Positions 15,829 to 24,273 of a stretch of 36,833 bases of DNA are shown here, piece by piece. The stretch is from a virus. A program made the position numbers and the translations under genes. The stretch covers positions 1 to 36,833 of IMG/VR virus record IMGVR_UViG_3300034072_000461. One strand, written 5' to 3'. The stretch's first letter is position 1; every line of letters starts with the position of its first letter. The notes below the pieces were generated by a model. The model saw nothing but the letters and a program-made list of their open reading frames with translations, was not told the DNA's origin and searched no databases.

Positions 15829-17996
15829 TAGCTGCGCCGGTAGTAGAAGCCCTCCCACTCGGCAGACACGAAGGTGCATCCGACGTGCGTGTCGTTGGTG
15901 AGGGTGATGGTGGCCTGGGCCGCGTCGCCATAGACCTGGAAGCTGTAGCTCCCGGTGTGCTTGACGGGCCGGTTGAGGATCAGGTCAGCGCGCCCCACCA
16001 CCTTGCCGGTGAAGTCCGCCAGCTTCGCCGGGATCACGTCCTGCTGGTCCGGCGCCAGCGCAGCGCCGTAGGGCGCCACCTTGGTGCGGAAGTAGGCGGT
16101 GTCGGTGAAGTAGACCGTGAAGGTCCGAAGCTGGAGACGGCCGGTGGTAACGGGCCGGTTCTGGAAGTCGACCGGGAACTGGCGGCTGAACTGGAGCTCC
16201 ATGTCGTAGGTCTCGCCCCCGGTGCAGACGCCGAGCTCGTTCCCCGGCACCCGGAACACCGAAGGCCCGAACCAGGTGTAGGTCGAGGGATCGACCAGGG
16301 AGCCCGGTCGGCTCGGGTGGCTGCCGCTGCGGACGAGCTGGAAGCGCGCCTGGTTCGCCGCGTAGGGGATCACGAACTGCGTGTAGTCGTTCACCGGGTC
16401 ATAGGTGCCAGTGAGCGCCACGCGCCGGTCGAGGTAGACCTGATCGAGCTGCTCGGCAGGCTTCGCGCCGATCTCCAGGTTGATCTTCTGGAGCGACACG
16501 GTGCCGCCTCGGCGCACGATGAGGTAAAGCTCCCCGTCGATGTGGGTGCCGGACAGCACGTCGCCGTCGAAGCGCCACTCGCGCCACGCGCTCTGGAGCT
16601 TCTCGTTCCCGTTCCAGTAGAACTGGTAAGGGAACAGCGAGGGACCGCCGGTGACAGCAAACAGCGCGCGGTTGTTGGCCGCCGGGATGAGCTGCTTGAG
16701 CCCCTTCGGGAGATACCGAGGGACGTGCGCCGTGATCTCGGCCGCCGCCAGGGCCTCGGCCTCCTCCATGCGGGTGTATTCCCAGACCACCGAGCTGGAG
16801 TTCTGGTCGCCGCAGAAGTAGACCTCGGTGCCGATCTGGACCGGCCGGACCTCGGGGTTGACCTCGTAGTGCATCACCGGCTGGATCGCCACGCTCTCCG
16901 GGGTCAGCCCGTCCTCGCCGTTGGTGAGCGAGAACTGGGTCTGGTCGGCGAAGCACAGGATGCCGTGGTTCATAGGGACGGCGTAGTTGAGCAGCGCCAC
17001 GTTCTTGGTCGCGGCCGCCACGTCGACCACATCGGTCGCCACGTAGTCGAGCACGGTGTTGCGCCAGAAGTTGCCGAAGTCACCCGAGCAGGAGAACACC
17101 ACATTCTCATCGACCAGGAAGCCTAGGCGGTTCTGGTAGAAGAACACGTCCCGGATCGTCCGGCCGATGAAGGTGGGTGCGGGGTTGGTCTGCTCGTCGC
17201 CGACACGACGCGGAGCCCACGAGAAGGGGGCGAAGGTGAACGTGCCGTCGGCCTCGCGCACCAGACAGTGCGGCAGGGTCTCCGACTTGAGAGCGTTGAT
17301 CTGGTTCGGGGCCACCGTCTCGTCCCAAACGGCGCCGTTGCGGCGCACCCAGAACGACACGAAGCCCGTCTCGATCGAGCCCGTGATCTTGTAGAGCGCA
17401 CCGTTGGGTGCGGTCTCGGGGAGCTTTTCGATGCTCGGCACCTCGCCAGCGAACGAGCCGCCGGGAGGGTTGATGCGATACTGGAGCTCCGAACCGCTAA
17501 GGATCGCCATACCCAGGGCGGCCCACGCCGCGTCCGCGCCGGTGAGCTGGTTGTTGGGCCAGCGGTAATAGGACGGGTCGGCGGTGGTGTCAGCACCGGC
17601 CGGGGCCAGCTCGCACTGGCGTTCGGTGTTCACGATGAAGGTGTAGTCGGCCACCGTCACGGCGCGGAACTTGCCGCCCGCGAGGTAGCCATAACCGCCG
17701 GGGGCGTTCACCGTCTGCTGCGCGCCGGTGCGCTGATCGTAGACCCGAACTACGGTCTGGTCGATCACGACCACGAACCGCTCGTTCACGTCTCGGTTGA
17801 TGTGGTGGACCAGGGCGTCGTTGCTGATCGCCCCCAGGTCCGCGATCCACTCCGACGGGGGACGCTTGGAGACACCTTCGGACAGGACTGCCCAGGTGTT
17901 GAGCTCGCGCTCGTGCTGGTCCGGCGAGCGCAGGATCGGGGGCTGCTGCGACACCCCGTTATAGAGAGCGGGCAGGACCCGCGAGCGGAGGCTCAT
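15828..17996 (-). CDS. Tail tubular protein B (T7 gp12-like)
   Basis: Forms the nozzle of the short tail. The 722-residue product (T7 gp12 is 794) begins LRSRVLPALYNGVSQQPPILRSPDQHERELN, where the NGVSQQP signature and the following NxxxxxxEGVSKRPP are diagnostic of the gp12 family. Most of the protein is beta-rich, as expected for a nozzle with a propeller. ATG 17996 lies three bases after the stop of tail tubular A, and its own stop overlaps the gp13-like start, so the structural genes are tightly coupled. Confidence 0.95.
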   Translation of the reverse strand: MSLRSRVLPALYNGVSQQPPILRSPDQHERELNTWAVLSEGVSKRPPSEWIADLGAISNDALVHHINRDVNERFVVVIDQTVVRVYDQRTGAQQTVNAPGGYGYLAGGKFRAVTVADYTFIVNTERQCELAPAGADTTADPSYYRWPNNQLTGADAAWAALGMAILSGSELQYRINPPGGSFAGEVPSIEKLPETAPNGALYKITGSIETGFVSFWVRRNGAVWDETVAPNQINALKSETLPHCLVREADGTFTFAPFSWAPRRVGDEQTNPAPTFIGRTIRDVFFYQNRLGFLVDENVVFSCSGDFGNFWRNTVLDYVATDVVDVAAATKNVALLNYAVPMNHGILCFADQTQFSLTNGEDGLTPESVAIQPVMHYEVNPEVRPVQIGTEVYFCGDQNSSSVVWEYTRMEEAEALAAAEITAHVPRYLPKGLKQLIPAANNRALFAVTGGPSLFPYQFYWNGNEKLQSAWREWRFDGDVLSGTHIDGELYLIVRRGGTVSLQKINLEIGAKPAEQLDQVYLDRRVALTGTYDPVNDYTQFVIPYAANQARFQLVRSGSHPSRPGSLVDPSTYTWFGPSVFRVPGNELGVCTGGETYDMELQFSRQFPVDFQNRPVTTGRLQLRTFTVYFTDTAYFRTKVAPYGAALAPDQQDVIPAKLADFTGKVVGRADLILNRPVKHTGSYSFQVYGDAAQATITLTNDTHVGCTFVSAEWEGFYYRRS

Positions 17997-17999
17997 GTG

Positions 18000-18596
18000 T
18001 CAGTATGTCCGGTTGAGATACCGGCCCATCGAGGCGTTGCGGCGGAACAGGTTGGTGTCCCGGCTGGCGCGCTCCTCGCGCTCCAAGAGCACGTAGGCGC
18101 GCATTTCGTCCTCTTGCTGGAACCGATCGAGGATTTGCGAACCGATCACCCGGCTCTGGAACTTACGTCCGGCCGAGGTGGCGATGTAGCACCGCGCGGT
18201 CTCCGGGAGGTCCTCGAAGGGGAAGCCCCAGATGATCTTCACGGTGACGGGAGCAGGGAACACGAACGAGCGCCGGTCGCGGCTGTAGAGGCAGCGACCC
18301 TTGGTCTCGTGCCGCCGCTCGATGATGTTCTCCGAGGGGTCCTCTGCGTCCACCCGAAGGGCGTTGACGGGGACCCGGACGTGACCGTCCACGTCGCGCG
18401 AGAGCTCGTAGCCCTCGTCGGTGTTGAAGTTCCAGCCCTGCGACTGAACTCGGCGGGAGACCTTGGCGAGTTCCCCGAGCGCGATGTTCACGTCGGTGAT
18501 GCCGGACACTTCGAGCGTCGAGACCGGGGCCTGTCCGATGGACATCAGCATTTCGTTGACGGCTTCGAGCTCGGTCATGGGGGTGATGATGCTCAT
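18000..18596 (-). CDS. Tail tubular protein A (T7 gp11-like)
   Basis: Gatekeeper ring joining the portal to the nozzle and fibres. The 198-residue product (T7 gp11 is 196) contains TELEAVNEMLMSIGQAPVST near the N-terminus and VQSQGWNFNTDEGYEL at about residues 52-67, both hallmark segments of gp11. It is the first gene after the capsid terminator, with GGAG in its ribosome-binding region only a few bases past the terminator U-run. Its expression therefore depends on read-through from upstream, since I see no promoter between capsid and this gene. Confidence 0.95.
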   Translation of the reverse strand: MSIITPMTELEAVNEMLMSIGQAPVSTLEVSGITDVNIALGELAKVSRRVQSQGWNFNTDEGYELSRDVDGHVRVPVNALRVDAEDPSENIIERRHETKGRCLYSRDRRSFVFPAPVTVKIIWGFPFEDLPETARCYIATSAGRKFQSRVIGSQILDRFQQEDEMRAYVLLEREERASRDTNLFRRNASMGRYLNRTY

Positions 18597-18610
18597 GGGA
18601 TAAGCTCCGG

Positions 18611-18646
18611 GAAAAAATAGGAGGCCCCCGCGCTAAGGCGGGGACC
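18611..18646 (-). terminator. Intrinsic terminator after the capsid gene (T7 T-phi equivalent)
   Basis: Read on the minus strand, a stem of GGTCCCCGC pairing with GCGGGGGCC (nine pairs, one T-G wobble) with a six-base loop is followed by TCCTATTTTTT. It lies 12 bases past the capsid stop and just before the tail tubular A gene. This is the same place as the T7 late terminator T-phi behind gene 10, and it would set a high capsid-to-tail transcript ratio. Confidence 0.85.
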
Positions 18647-18657
18647 CCCATCAAGGC

Positions 18658-19623
18658 TTACACAGGCGGCGCAGCCGTCCGCAGCTCGACCGCGCACTTG
18701 GTGCGGAGGGTGCGAGTGCCGACCATCATGCGCGAGATCATCAGGGTTCCCTGCTTCTCGGGCTGGTCGACGATCTGGAACGACGGCTCCTGCACGATCG
18801 CCGAGCAGACCGCGTAGGGGGTCCACACGACACCGACCGTGGTGTCGAAGCGCGCGCGATAGGCGGCCGGGATGGTCGCGTTCGCGGCATCGTTCACACC
18901 GAACACGGTGCTGGCGATGTTCGACTTGTGGATCATGATGTCGTCGATCGTGGTCAGCGTCATGCGCCGGATCGAGGCGTCGCCGCTGTTGAAGTCGGCG
19001 TTCAGGTTCTTGTCGCTGCGAGCGATCAGATACCACTGGGCCGGACGGAGCAGGCCGTGGACCGGCATCGAAGCCACCGGCACGTCCTTCTCATCCATCA
19101 CCTGCTTCGCCTGCGAGAAGGCGTCGATGAGCAGGTTGGCGTCAGTCGCCAGCGAGGCGTTCTGAACCGCACCACCGCCCTGGTCGCCAGCGAACAGCGC
19201 CGGACCACGCGAGGCGAGGATCAGCGAGCGCATGATGTTCGCGTCGAAGTGACGCGCCAGGAACTCGCCGAGCTCCGTGGTGTAGGGCTGGCGAATGTCG
19301 TAGTGGTTCATCAGCTCGTCGATGTCGGCGACGAACACCGAGCTGACGAGCTTGTCGTCCGGCACCACGACGATCTCGGTGTGCGGGATCACATCGCCGA
19401 GGATTTCGGTGCCAGGGGTGTGGTAGCCGCCGTTCGCGCGCCAGATGGCCGGGAAGCGGAAGCTCTTGCCACGGGCGAGGGTCTTGGTGGTATGCTTGTC
19501 GCGCAGAATGGCGCTGCGCTCGAAGGCGGTGACGACTTCACCGCCGAACAGGTCGAGCATCAGGGCGCGCGGATCACCGGCGCCGAGGTTCTGACCCGGA
19601 CGGGAGGGGATGCTGTTGGACAT
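18658..19623 (-). CDS. Major capsid protein (T7 gp10-like)
   Basis: A 321-residue shell protein with HK97-type fold expected (T7 gp10A is 345). Family features include RPGQNLGAGDPRALMLDLFGGEVVTAFERS at the N-terminus, FRFPAIWRANGGYHTPGTEI near residues 55-75, and an acidic VFVADIDELMNHYDIRQPYT segment near 96-115. It starts at ATG 19623 with a strong AGAAGGAAG site. It follows scaffold across a 284-base spacer and ends just before the strong terminator. I see no sign of a gp10B-like frameshift extension because the terminator follows directly. Confidence 0.93.
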   Translation of the reverse strand: MSNSIPSRPGQNLGAGDPRALMLDLFGGEVVTAFERSAILRDKHTTKTLARGKSFRFPAIWRANGGYHTPGTEILGDVIPHTEIVVVPDDKLVSSVFVADIDELMNHYDIRQPYTTELGEFLARHFDANIMRSLILASRGPALFAGDQGGGAVQNASLATDANLLIDAFSQAKQVMDEKDVPVASMPVHGLLRPAQWYLIARSDKNLNADFNSGDASIRRMTLTTIDDIMIHKSNIASTVFGVNDAANATIPAAYRARFDTTVGVVWTPYAVCSAIVQEPSFQIVDQPEKQGTLMISRMMVGTRTLRTKCAVELRTAAPPV

Positions 19624-19907
19624 CTTCCTTCTGGGGTTGAGGTTGGGTTTGGGGTTGCTGCAACCGCCGCCTCAAGGCCCACGCTCGGTTATCCCGGAGT
19701 GCCGGGGCCGAGGGGATGGGTTATCTCGGGAGAACGGTGTTCCCCTCTGGCGACCAAACCAGAGAGGCTGCCAATCGGGGACCCGCCCTCGCTGGTCAGG
19801 CGAGGGGTCGGGCTGCCGAAGGCGGGAAAAAGACCCCCGTGGTGCGCGTGGATTTACGACCGGCCTTGTTATCCGGCACACCAGAAGGCGTCGGGGGTTC
19901 GATTAGG
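19624..19907. other. Structured spacer between scaffold and capsid genes
   Basis: No credible gene is present. The spacer has GGTTATCCCGGAG (19687-19699) and GGTTATCTCGGGAG (19719-19732) as near repeats, with a weaker GTTATCCGGC at 19868-19877. There are also inverted repeats CTCTGG/CCAGAG around 19755-19775 and CCCTCGC/GCGAGGG around 19787-19807. A long minus-strand stem ACCCCCG/CGGGGGT (19892-19898 with 19833-19839) is followed by CTTTTT, a possible weak terminator. No copy of the phage promoter is here, although T7 places phi-10 at this spot. Confidence 0.5.
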
Positions 19908-20810
19908 TCAGCGACCGAGCGAGTAGCTCTCGCGCTCGAAGATGCTGCGAGGCGCCATCGAGAAGCCAGCGGCCTGCGAACGAGCCAGCTTGGCAGCCAC
20001 CTCGGCGCGATAGCTCGCATCCTTCTGGTAGCGCGGATCACGCATCGCCTGGAGGTAGTCCTCCTTCGAGCTGAACACGTCACCGGCCGCAGCCGGGGTG
20101 CCACTCGGGCCGATCAGGTTGCCTTCCGAAGGACGGGCCTTCTGGAACTTCGCCTGGAGACCCAGGATCGCCGCTTCGCGCAGCGCGGGGTTGTCGAGCG
20201 CCGAGTTGAAGGCGTCGATCTCCTCCGCCGACAGAGCGCCAGCGGCCCAGGTCGTCATGGCGTTGTAGGCTTCCTCGCCGCCCGCGATCTTGTAGATCGC
20301 TTCGACGTTCGCGGCGGTCTGCGCCTTCACGCCCTCCAGGTAGAGGTCGAAGATTTCGCGGGGGATACCGGCAGCTTCGAGCGCCGCCACCGCGTCCTCG
20401 CTCACCGCCTGACCCGAGGCCCACTCCTCGCGGGCGCGGGCGATAGCTTCGGTCAGCGGGTTCGGCTGATCCTTCGGCTCCTCCTTCGGGGCCTCGATCT
20501 TGCCGTCCGGGCGGGTCGCGGGCTGCTGCTGCGGCTCCTGCTGGGGCTGGCTGCGGGTGCGCTCCAGCTCACCGTAGGACTTCGCAAGGGCCTCGTAGTT
20601 GGCCTCGCCCTTCTCGGCGTTCCAGAACTTCTCGGGCAGCCAATCGGGACGCTGCGGTGCCTGCTGCTGCTGCGGCAGGGCGGTCACATTCTGCGGCTCG
20701 GAGAACCCCTCGCGCGCCTTCTGGACCGCCGCCTGTTCCGCTTCGGTCAGCGAGGGGACACCCGGCTGCTGCGCCGGGGTCCCGCTCGTGTCATTCGTGG
20801 GGATCGTCAC
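19908..20810 (-). CDS. Capsid scaffolding protein (T7 gp9-like)
   Basis: A 300-residue, Gln/Glu/Pro-rich protein (T7 gp9 is 307), flexible at the N-terminus and helical at the C-terminus. Characteristic segments are QRPDWLPEKFWNAEKGEANYEALAKSYGELER at about residues 52-83 and a C-terminal region KEDYLQAMRDPRYQKDASYRAEV at about 248-270. These resemble the conserved scaffold motifs of podophages (WLPEKF..., AMRDPRY...). It guides capsid assembly and then leaves. It begins with GTG overlapping the previous stop by four bases (GTGA) and ends 284 bases before the capsid start. Confidence 0.93.
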   Translation of the reverse strand: MTIPTNDTSGTPAQQPGVPSLTEAEQAAVQKAREGFSEPQNVTALPQQQQAPQRPDWLPEKFWNAEKGEANYEALAKSYGELERTRSQPQQEPQQQPATRPDGKIEAPKEEPKDQPNPLTEAIARAREEWASGQAVSEDAVAALEAAGIPREIFDLYLEGVKAQTAANVEAIYKIAGGEEAYNAMTTWAAGALSAEEIDAFNSALDNPALREAAILGLQAKFQKARPSEGNLIGPSGTPAAAGDVFSSKEDYLQAMRDPRYQKDASYRAEVAAKLARSQAAGFSMAPRSIFERESYSLGR

Positions 20811-20998
20811 TCGTAGCTCACGATCGTCAGGCCAGTGGCTTCATCGAGACGCTCGGTCTCCTTCGCCGCCGGGGCCGGAGCCTCCTCGGCGTTGGTGTTG
20901 TCCGCGATCTCGAAGCCGGTGTCCTTGGCCGGTGCGGGTTCAGCGGCCTTGGCTTCGGCCTTGGCCCCCTTCGGGGCGGCCTCCTTGGGTTGGGTCAT
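20807..20998 (-). CDS. Small Ala/Pro/Lys-rich protein between portal and scaffold
   Basis: A 63-residue low-complexity protein, very rich in Ala, Glu, Lys and Pro, ending ERLDEATGLTIVSYE. Its ATG at 20998 follows the portal stop by three bases, and its TGA overlaps the GTG of the scaffold gene. No fold or catalytic feature is visible. T7 has small tail-assembly and head genes near the portal (such as gp7.3), so a head or tail assembly helper is plausible, but this is inferred from position only. Confidence 0.65.
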   Translation of the reverse strand: MTQPKEAAPKGAKAEAKAAEPAPAKDTGFEIADNTNAEEAPAPAAKETERLDEATGLTIVSYE

Positions 20999-21001
20999 GT
21001 G

Positions 21002-22576
21002 TTACTCCTCTGGGGGTAGCTGCCCGACATCTTCGGGAGCTGCGTTGAAAGCATCGACGGCGCCCTTGGCGAGCTGCGGGGCGGCAGCCATGACAGCCTG
21101 CTGGGCCATCTGGGCTTGACCATCCTCGGCCACCTGGGCGGCGTTCTTGATGAGTGCGTCCACGGCCTCGATGCCGTAGCTGTCGGCGAACCGGCGGCCG
21201 ACCTCGGACGGGTCGGTGATCTGCTGAACCACCTCGGGTCCGTAGATCGCGGTCATGTCGTTCATCCACATCCGCAGCTTGTTGGCGGAGTGGTTCCGAC
21301 CGAGGGCCTCGAAGCCGGTGTTGATGGTCGGCTGGACCTCTTTCGGCAGCTCGGGGACCTCGTTCTCGCGGACGAGCAAGTAGAGCAGACGACGCACCAG
21401 CGGGAGCTGGAACTCGGTCGACAGGACGGTGTAGACCCCGCCCAGGACGTTCTCCAACTCCTGCGCCATCGCGCGGATTTCCTCCGCCGTGACACGCTCG
21501 GCGTTACGGACGGTGCCGCTCTGGAGCATGAAGGCGTGAGACAGGCGGAGCTCGATCCGCGACGCCACCTCGGACGCCACGGTGAAGTCCATGCTCTTGT
21601 CGAGCTGGAGCGCCTTGATCTTGTCCCAGTAGCCGGTGAGGAAGTCGCCGGTCTCGGCGGCGGCCAGCTCCTCCACGTCGATCATCGCGTTCGGATCGAC
21701 GATGTGGATGATCCGCGAGGCGACGGCAGCGAACTGCACGATCGCCTTCGAGAGGTCCTCCAGGGACAGAAGGTCGCCGACGTATTCGGAGACGTGGGCG
21801 CGGCCGTAGTCCGAGCCGGGGATCGCCTGCCAGCGCAGCGCCATCCAGCCCGCACGGTCACGCGGGGCCTGCCCTTCGGAGCCCGGAACGAGCTTGCCGT
21901 TGAGCTCCTGGTAGTGCCGGAGGTTGTCCCCGTCGAGCTTGACGTGGGTGTAGAGGTCGAGGAGCTTGGACTTCTCCTTGCCTGGTTCGACTTCAACACC
22001 GCAGGCGGCGAGCACCGAGGGATCGAGCGCGGCCGGGTAGACCCGCTCGTGAACGACAGCCTCAAGCAGACGACCGCGCTCATCGCGCAGCGCCACATAC
22101 TGATCGAGCCGCCACATTCGGGGCGGACCCGCTTCCAGCGGAACGTGGAGCAGGCAGTTGCCCGCGACGATCAGGTGCCGCAGCGCCTCCATGAAGATGG
22201 GGCGGCTGGCGCTCGTCTCGACGCGGAGCTGGGCTTTCGAGGCAATCCGGTTGAGACCGGCCTTGATGACGGCCAGGTCCGCGCCCAGCTCGTCGGCGGT
22301 GTCCTCGTGGATCGAGAGCCGGAAGAAGTGCTGGTCCGGCGGAAACAGCGTCACGAGCAGCCACGAGGCCAGGTTGTTCACGGCGCGGGCGCCGAGGCTC
22401 TGGTAAGGCTGCGAGAAGCTGGAGTTGGCGTCCTGCCCGTCGCGCGGGATCAGGCCGGGAATGGTCAGGTCCGCATTATCGCGGGCGCGCTGGAGCGCGG
22501 TGGTCCGCGCCGAGGTCAGCTCGTTGTATCGCTGCCTCGCAGTCGGCAGCGTCGTTTCGCTGCCTGCTTGGGTCAA
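21002..22576 (-). CDS. Portal / head-tail connector protein (T7 gp8-like)
   Basis: Dodecameric ring at the packaging vertex. The 524-residue product (T7 gp8 is 536) has family segments ARQRYNELTSARTTALQRARD at the N-terminus, YQSLGARAVNNLASWLLVTLFPPDQHFFRL near residues 50-80, and ERVTAEEIRAMAQELENVLGGVYTVLSTEFQLPLV in the C-terminal half. These are the signatures of the T7-like connector. The start is TTG 22576, supported by AAGGAG eight bases upstream. It follows two small genes behind promoter P6 and leads the structural operon. Confidence 0.95.
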   Translation of the reverse strand: MTQAGSETTLPTARQRYNELTSARTTALQRARDNADLTIPGLIPRDGQDANSSFSQPYQSLGARAVNNLASWLLVTLFPPDQHFFRLSIHEDTADELGADLAVIKAGLNRIASKAQLRVETSASRPIFMEALRHLIVAGNCLLHVPLEAGPPRMWRLDQYVALRDERGRLLEAVVHERVYPAALDPSVLAACGVEVEPGKEKSKLLDLYTHVKLDGDNLRHYQELNGKLVPGSEGQAPRDRAGWMALRWQAIPGSDYGRAHVSEYVGDLLSLEDLSKAIVQFAAVASRIIHIVDPNAMIDVEELAAAETGDFLTGYWDKIKALQLDKSMDFTVASEVASRIELRLSHAFMLQSGTVRNAERVTAEEIRAMAQELENVLGGVYTVLSTEFQLPLVRRLLYLLVRENEVPELPKEVQPTINTGFEALGRNHSANKLRMWMNDMTAIYGPEVVQQITDPSEVGRRFADSYGIEAVDALIKNAAQVAEDGQAQMAQQAVMAAAPQLAKGAVDAFNAAPEDVGQLPPEE

Positions 22577-22588
22577 CGGGCGAGCTCC

Positions 22589-22894
22589 TTAGAACGGTCG
22601 GATGTAGAGGTCGGAGATCGGCCGACCCCCGCCCATAGGCGGCGTGATCCCCGGCAGCACCGGCCCTGGCGACCGGGGGGCGGGGGGAGAGGTCGGCGTC
22701 GGCGCCGTCATGATCGGCGGCGCAGAGGGGCGGACCGAGGAGGCCCGCGAACGGTCGATGCGGAGACTGGAGCGCCCCTGGCGGGACGCGCGCGTGGCCG
22801 GGTCCACCCCGTCGAGATAGGGGTTACGGATGATGGTCGGCTCCGGCGGCTTGTTGTCCGACGGCTTGATCTTCGGGGTCTTAACTACGCACAC
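22589..22894 (-). CDS. Proline-rich small phage protein, unknown
   Basis: A 101-residue protein beginning MCVVKTPKIKPSDNKPPEPTII, rich in Pro, Ser and Arg and probably largely disordered. Its GTG start (22894) overlaps the end of the 64-residue gene by 14 bases, and the portal gene follows after 12 bases. Similar MCVVxxPKxP-type starts occur in T7-like phage proteins beside the portal, which suggests a virion or head-assembly component. The function is unknown. Confidence 0.7.
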   Translation of the reverse strand: MCVVKTPKIKPSDNKPPEPTIIRNPYLDGVDPATRASRQGRSSLRIDRSRASSVRPSAPPIMTAPTPTSPPAPRSPGPVLPGITPPMGGGRPISDLYIRPF

Positions 22895-23075
22895 GGGCGG
22901 ACCCCTTCATGGTCAAGGCGGACTGCTCCATCCACCGCTTGAGAAACAGGACGAGCTCGCGCTTGGCGGCGTGGCGCTGGATCGTCACCATGTCGTCTCC
23001 CGGTTCGGGGACCCGCTCGGGGACAAGGCGATCCAGCTCCGCCACCAGCTCGCGGGCGAGGTGGGGAAACTTCAC
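22881..23075 (-). CDS. Small unknown protein, first gene after promoter P6
   Basis: A 64-residue protein starting MKFPHLARELVAELDRLVPERVPEPGDD, predicted to be two helices with a basic C-terminus. It starts at GTG 23075 with GGAG seven bases upstream, immediately after the terminator-like hairpin at 23093-23140. It overlaps the next gene by 14 bases. In T7 the equivalent place holds gp6.5 and gp6.7, which are small and of limited known function. I do not recognise a family. Confidence 0.7.
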   Translation of the reverse strand: MKFPHLARELVAELDRLVPERVPEPGDDMVTIQRHAAKRELVLFLKRWMEQSALTMKGSARVRS

Positions 23076-23092
23076 GGGAGAACTCCAGGGTG

Positions 23093-23140
23093 AAAAAATA
23101 GGGGCTGCTCAAGCCGACGATCTGGTCAGCGAGCAGCCCC
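23093..23140 (-). terminator. Terminator-like hairpin just after promoter P6
   Basis: On the minus strand GGGGCTGCTC (23140-23131) pairs perfectly with GAGCAGCCCC (23110-23101) across a 20-base loop, followed by TATTTTTTC. Structurally it is a strong intrinsic terminator. It lies about 47 bases downstream of the P6 start site and before the structural genes, where T7 places its RNase III site R6.5 after promoter phi-6.5. Confidence 0.75.
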
Positions 23141-23187
23141 TTGGTTGCGCCAAAGGAGGCGGAGCGGAACCAAAAGGTTCTCTTTCT

Positions 23188-23206
23188 CCGAGGGTGCGGC
23201 CTAATT
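23188..23206 (-). promoter_or_regulatory. Phage RNA polymerase promoter P6
   Basis: AATTAGGCCGCACCCTCGG on the minus strand matches the seven-member phage promoter family. The TAG stop of the exonuclease gene lies inside it (AATTAGG). It is followed by a short GAACC/GGTTC hairpin and then the terminator-like hairpin at 23093-23140. It is the only phage promoter I find upstream of the whole structural operon. Confidence 0.85.
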
Positions 23207-24064
23207 GGCCTTCGGGCTCCACGGCCGGACGGTGCGTCCGTCCCAGTCTCCGTGGCGCAGGATGCGGGCGAGGTTCGCCTGGACGAGTGCGTGGCTCTCG
23301 GTCAGACCCGCGCGGGCGTATGCCGACAGAACGGCAGACCAGGGGGTCCATTCGTGCAGCGCGTCCTCCAACTTCCACTTCACCTCGATCTCACCGGCGC
23401 GCTTGCCTCGGGTGATCTCCCGCTCGTGGCGGAAGTATTCCATGTTGTGATCGAGGAGCTGCTCGGCGGCCTTCGGACCGATCCCAGGGCAGCCGGGGTA
23501 GCCGTCCACCTGGTCGCCCACGAGGGTCTGCCAGAGGTGGAAGCGGTTGGCCTCCTCCAGGGAGATCGAGCGGACCTTGGCCTTGTCGTCGAGCGGTCGA
23601 TAGAGCAGGCCGGGGATGGTCTGCATATCCTTGTCGAGCGAGACCATGATCCGGTCGCCAGTGTGCGGCTCGGTCGCCATCATGCCGATCACATCATCGG
23701 CTTCCAGGCGTTGCTCCATGCGCGCCGGGTATGTCTCGGCCAGCCACTCCTTGAGATCGTAGAGGTGGATCGGCCGCTCGGTGCTGGCGCGGTTGGACTT
23801 GTAGGCCGGGTAGATGTCGAGCCGGAAGTTGTCGAAGTCGTCCGACAGACACACCACCAGGTTGGTGCCGTCGAGGCGGGTCATGAGGTCCTCGATGTAG
23901 TCCGAGGCGGCGCGCTTGGCGGCGTCGAAGTCGGCGGTGTGCGACTGGACCCCCTCGCCCCAGTCGATCCGTTCCTCGTTGGAGACGGAGCAGCGGTAGG
24001 CGAGGAGGTCGGCGTCGATCAGGAGGGTGCGGCTCAAGCGAACCGCGCCTTGATTGCCTCCCAC
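23201..24064 (-). CDS. 5'-3' exonuclease (T7 gp6-like)
   Basis: Degrades host DNA and removes RNA primers during replication. The protein shows the metal-binding pattern of the PIN/FEN exonuclease fold: LLIDADLLAYRCS near the N-terminus, VVCLSDDFDNFRLDIYPAYKSNR, EADDVIGMMA, IMVSLDKDMQTI, then LVGDQVDGYPGCPGIGPKAA, where the last part is the helix-3-turn DNA-binding motif. T7 gp6 is 300 residues. Two starts are possible: GTG 24064 (287 residues) or TTG 24037, which overlaps the TGA of the upstream gene as TTGA (278 residues). I list the longer one. The stop codon is embedded in promoter P6. Confidence 0.92.
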   Translation of the reverse strand: MGGNQGAVRLSRTLLIDADLLAYRCSVSNEERIDWGEGVQSHTADFDAAKRAASDYIEDLMTRLDGTNLVVCLSDDFDNFRLDIYPAYKSNRASTERPIHLYDLKEWLAETYPARMEQRLEADDVIGMMATEPHTGDRIMVSLDKDMQTIPGLLYRPLDDKAKVRSISLEEANRFHLWQTLVGDQVDGYPGCPGIGPKAAEQLLDHNMEYFRHEREITRGKRAGEIEVKWKLEDALHEWTPWSAVLSAYARAGLTESHALVQANLARILRHGDWDGRTVRPWSPKAN

Positions 24065-24273
24065 ACGCTCCGCCCGTTGAACAGGCGGCGGATCGCGTAG
24101 GACCGGACCAGAGAGATCGTCGTGAAGAACGCCCCGATCAGGAGGTTCTGGCCGAGCGTCATGCTCACGCCGAGCACAGCGGGCAGGATGACCCAGTTGG
24201 CTAGGGTCGAGATCACGAGGCCGATGACGATGTTCGTCACCGCCTCCATCAGACTGTCGATGCGTGACTGCAT
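24034..24273 (-). CDS. Phage membrane protein, DUF7220-like
   Basis: A 79-residue protein with two probable transmembrane helices (VTNIVIGLVISTLANWVILPAVL and NLLIGAFFTTISLVRSYAI) and a short basic tail. The pattern SRIDSLMEAxTNxxxGxxxS is what I know from a family of small phage inner-membrane proteins (DUF7220), whose function is not established. The ATG at 24273 has an AAAGGA site. It overlaps the preceding gene by 25 bases and the exonuclease start downstream. It lies next to the spanin genes, so a link with lysis or membrane remodelling is possible. Confidence 0.75.
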   Translation of the reverse strand: MQSRIDSLMEAVTNIVIGLVISTLANWVILPAVLGVSMTLGQNLLIGAFFTTISLVRSYAIRRLFNGRSVWEAIKARFA

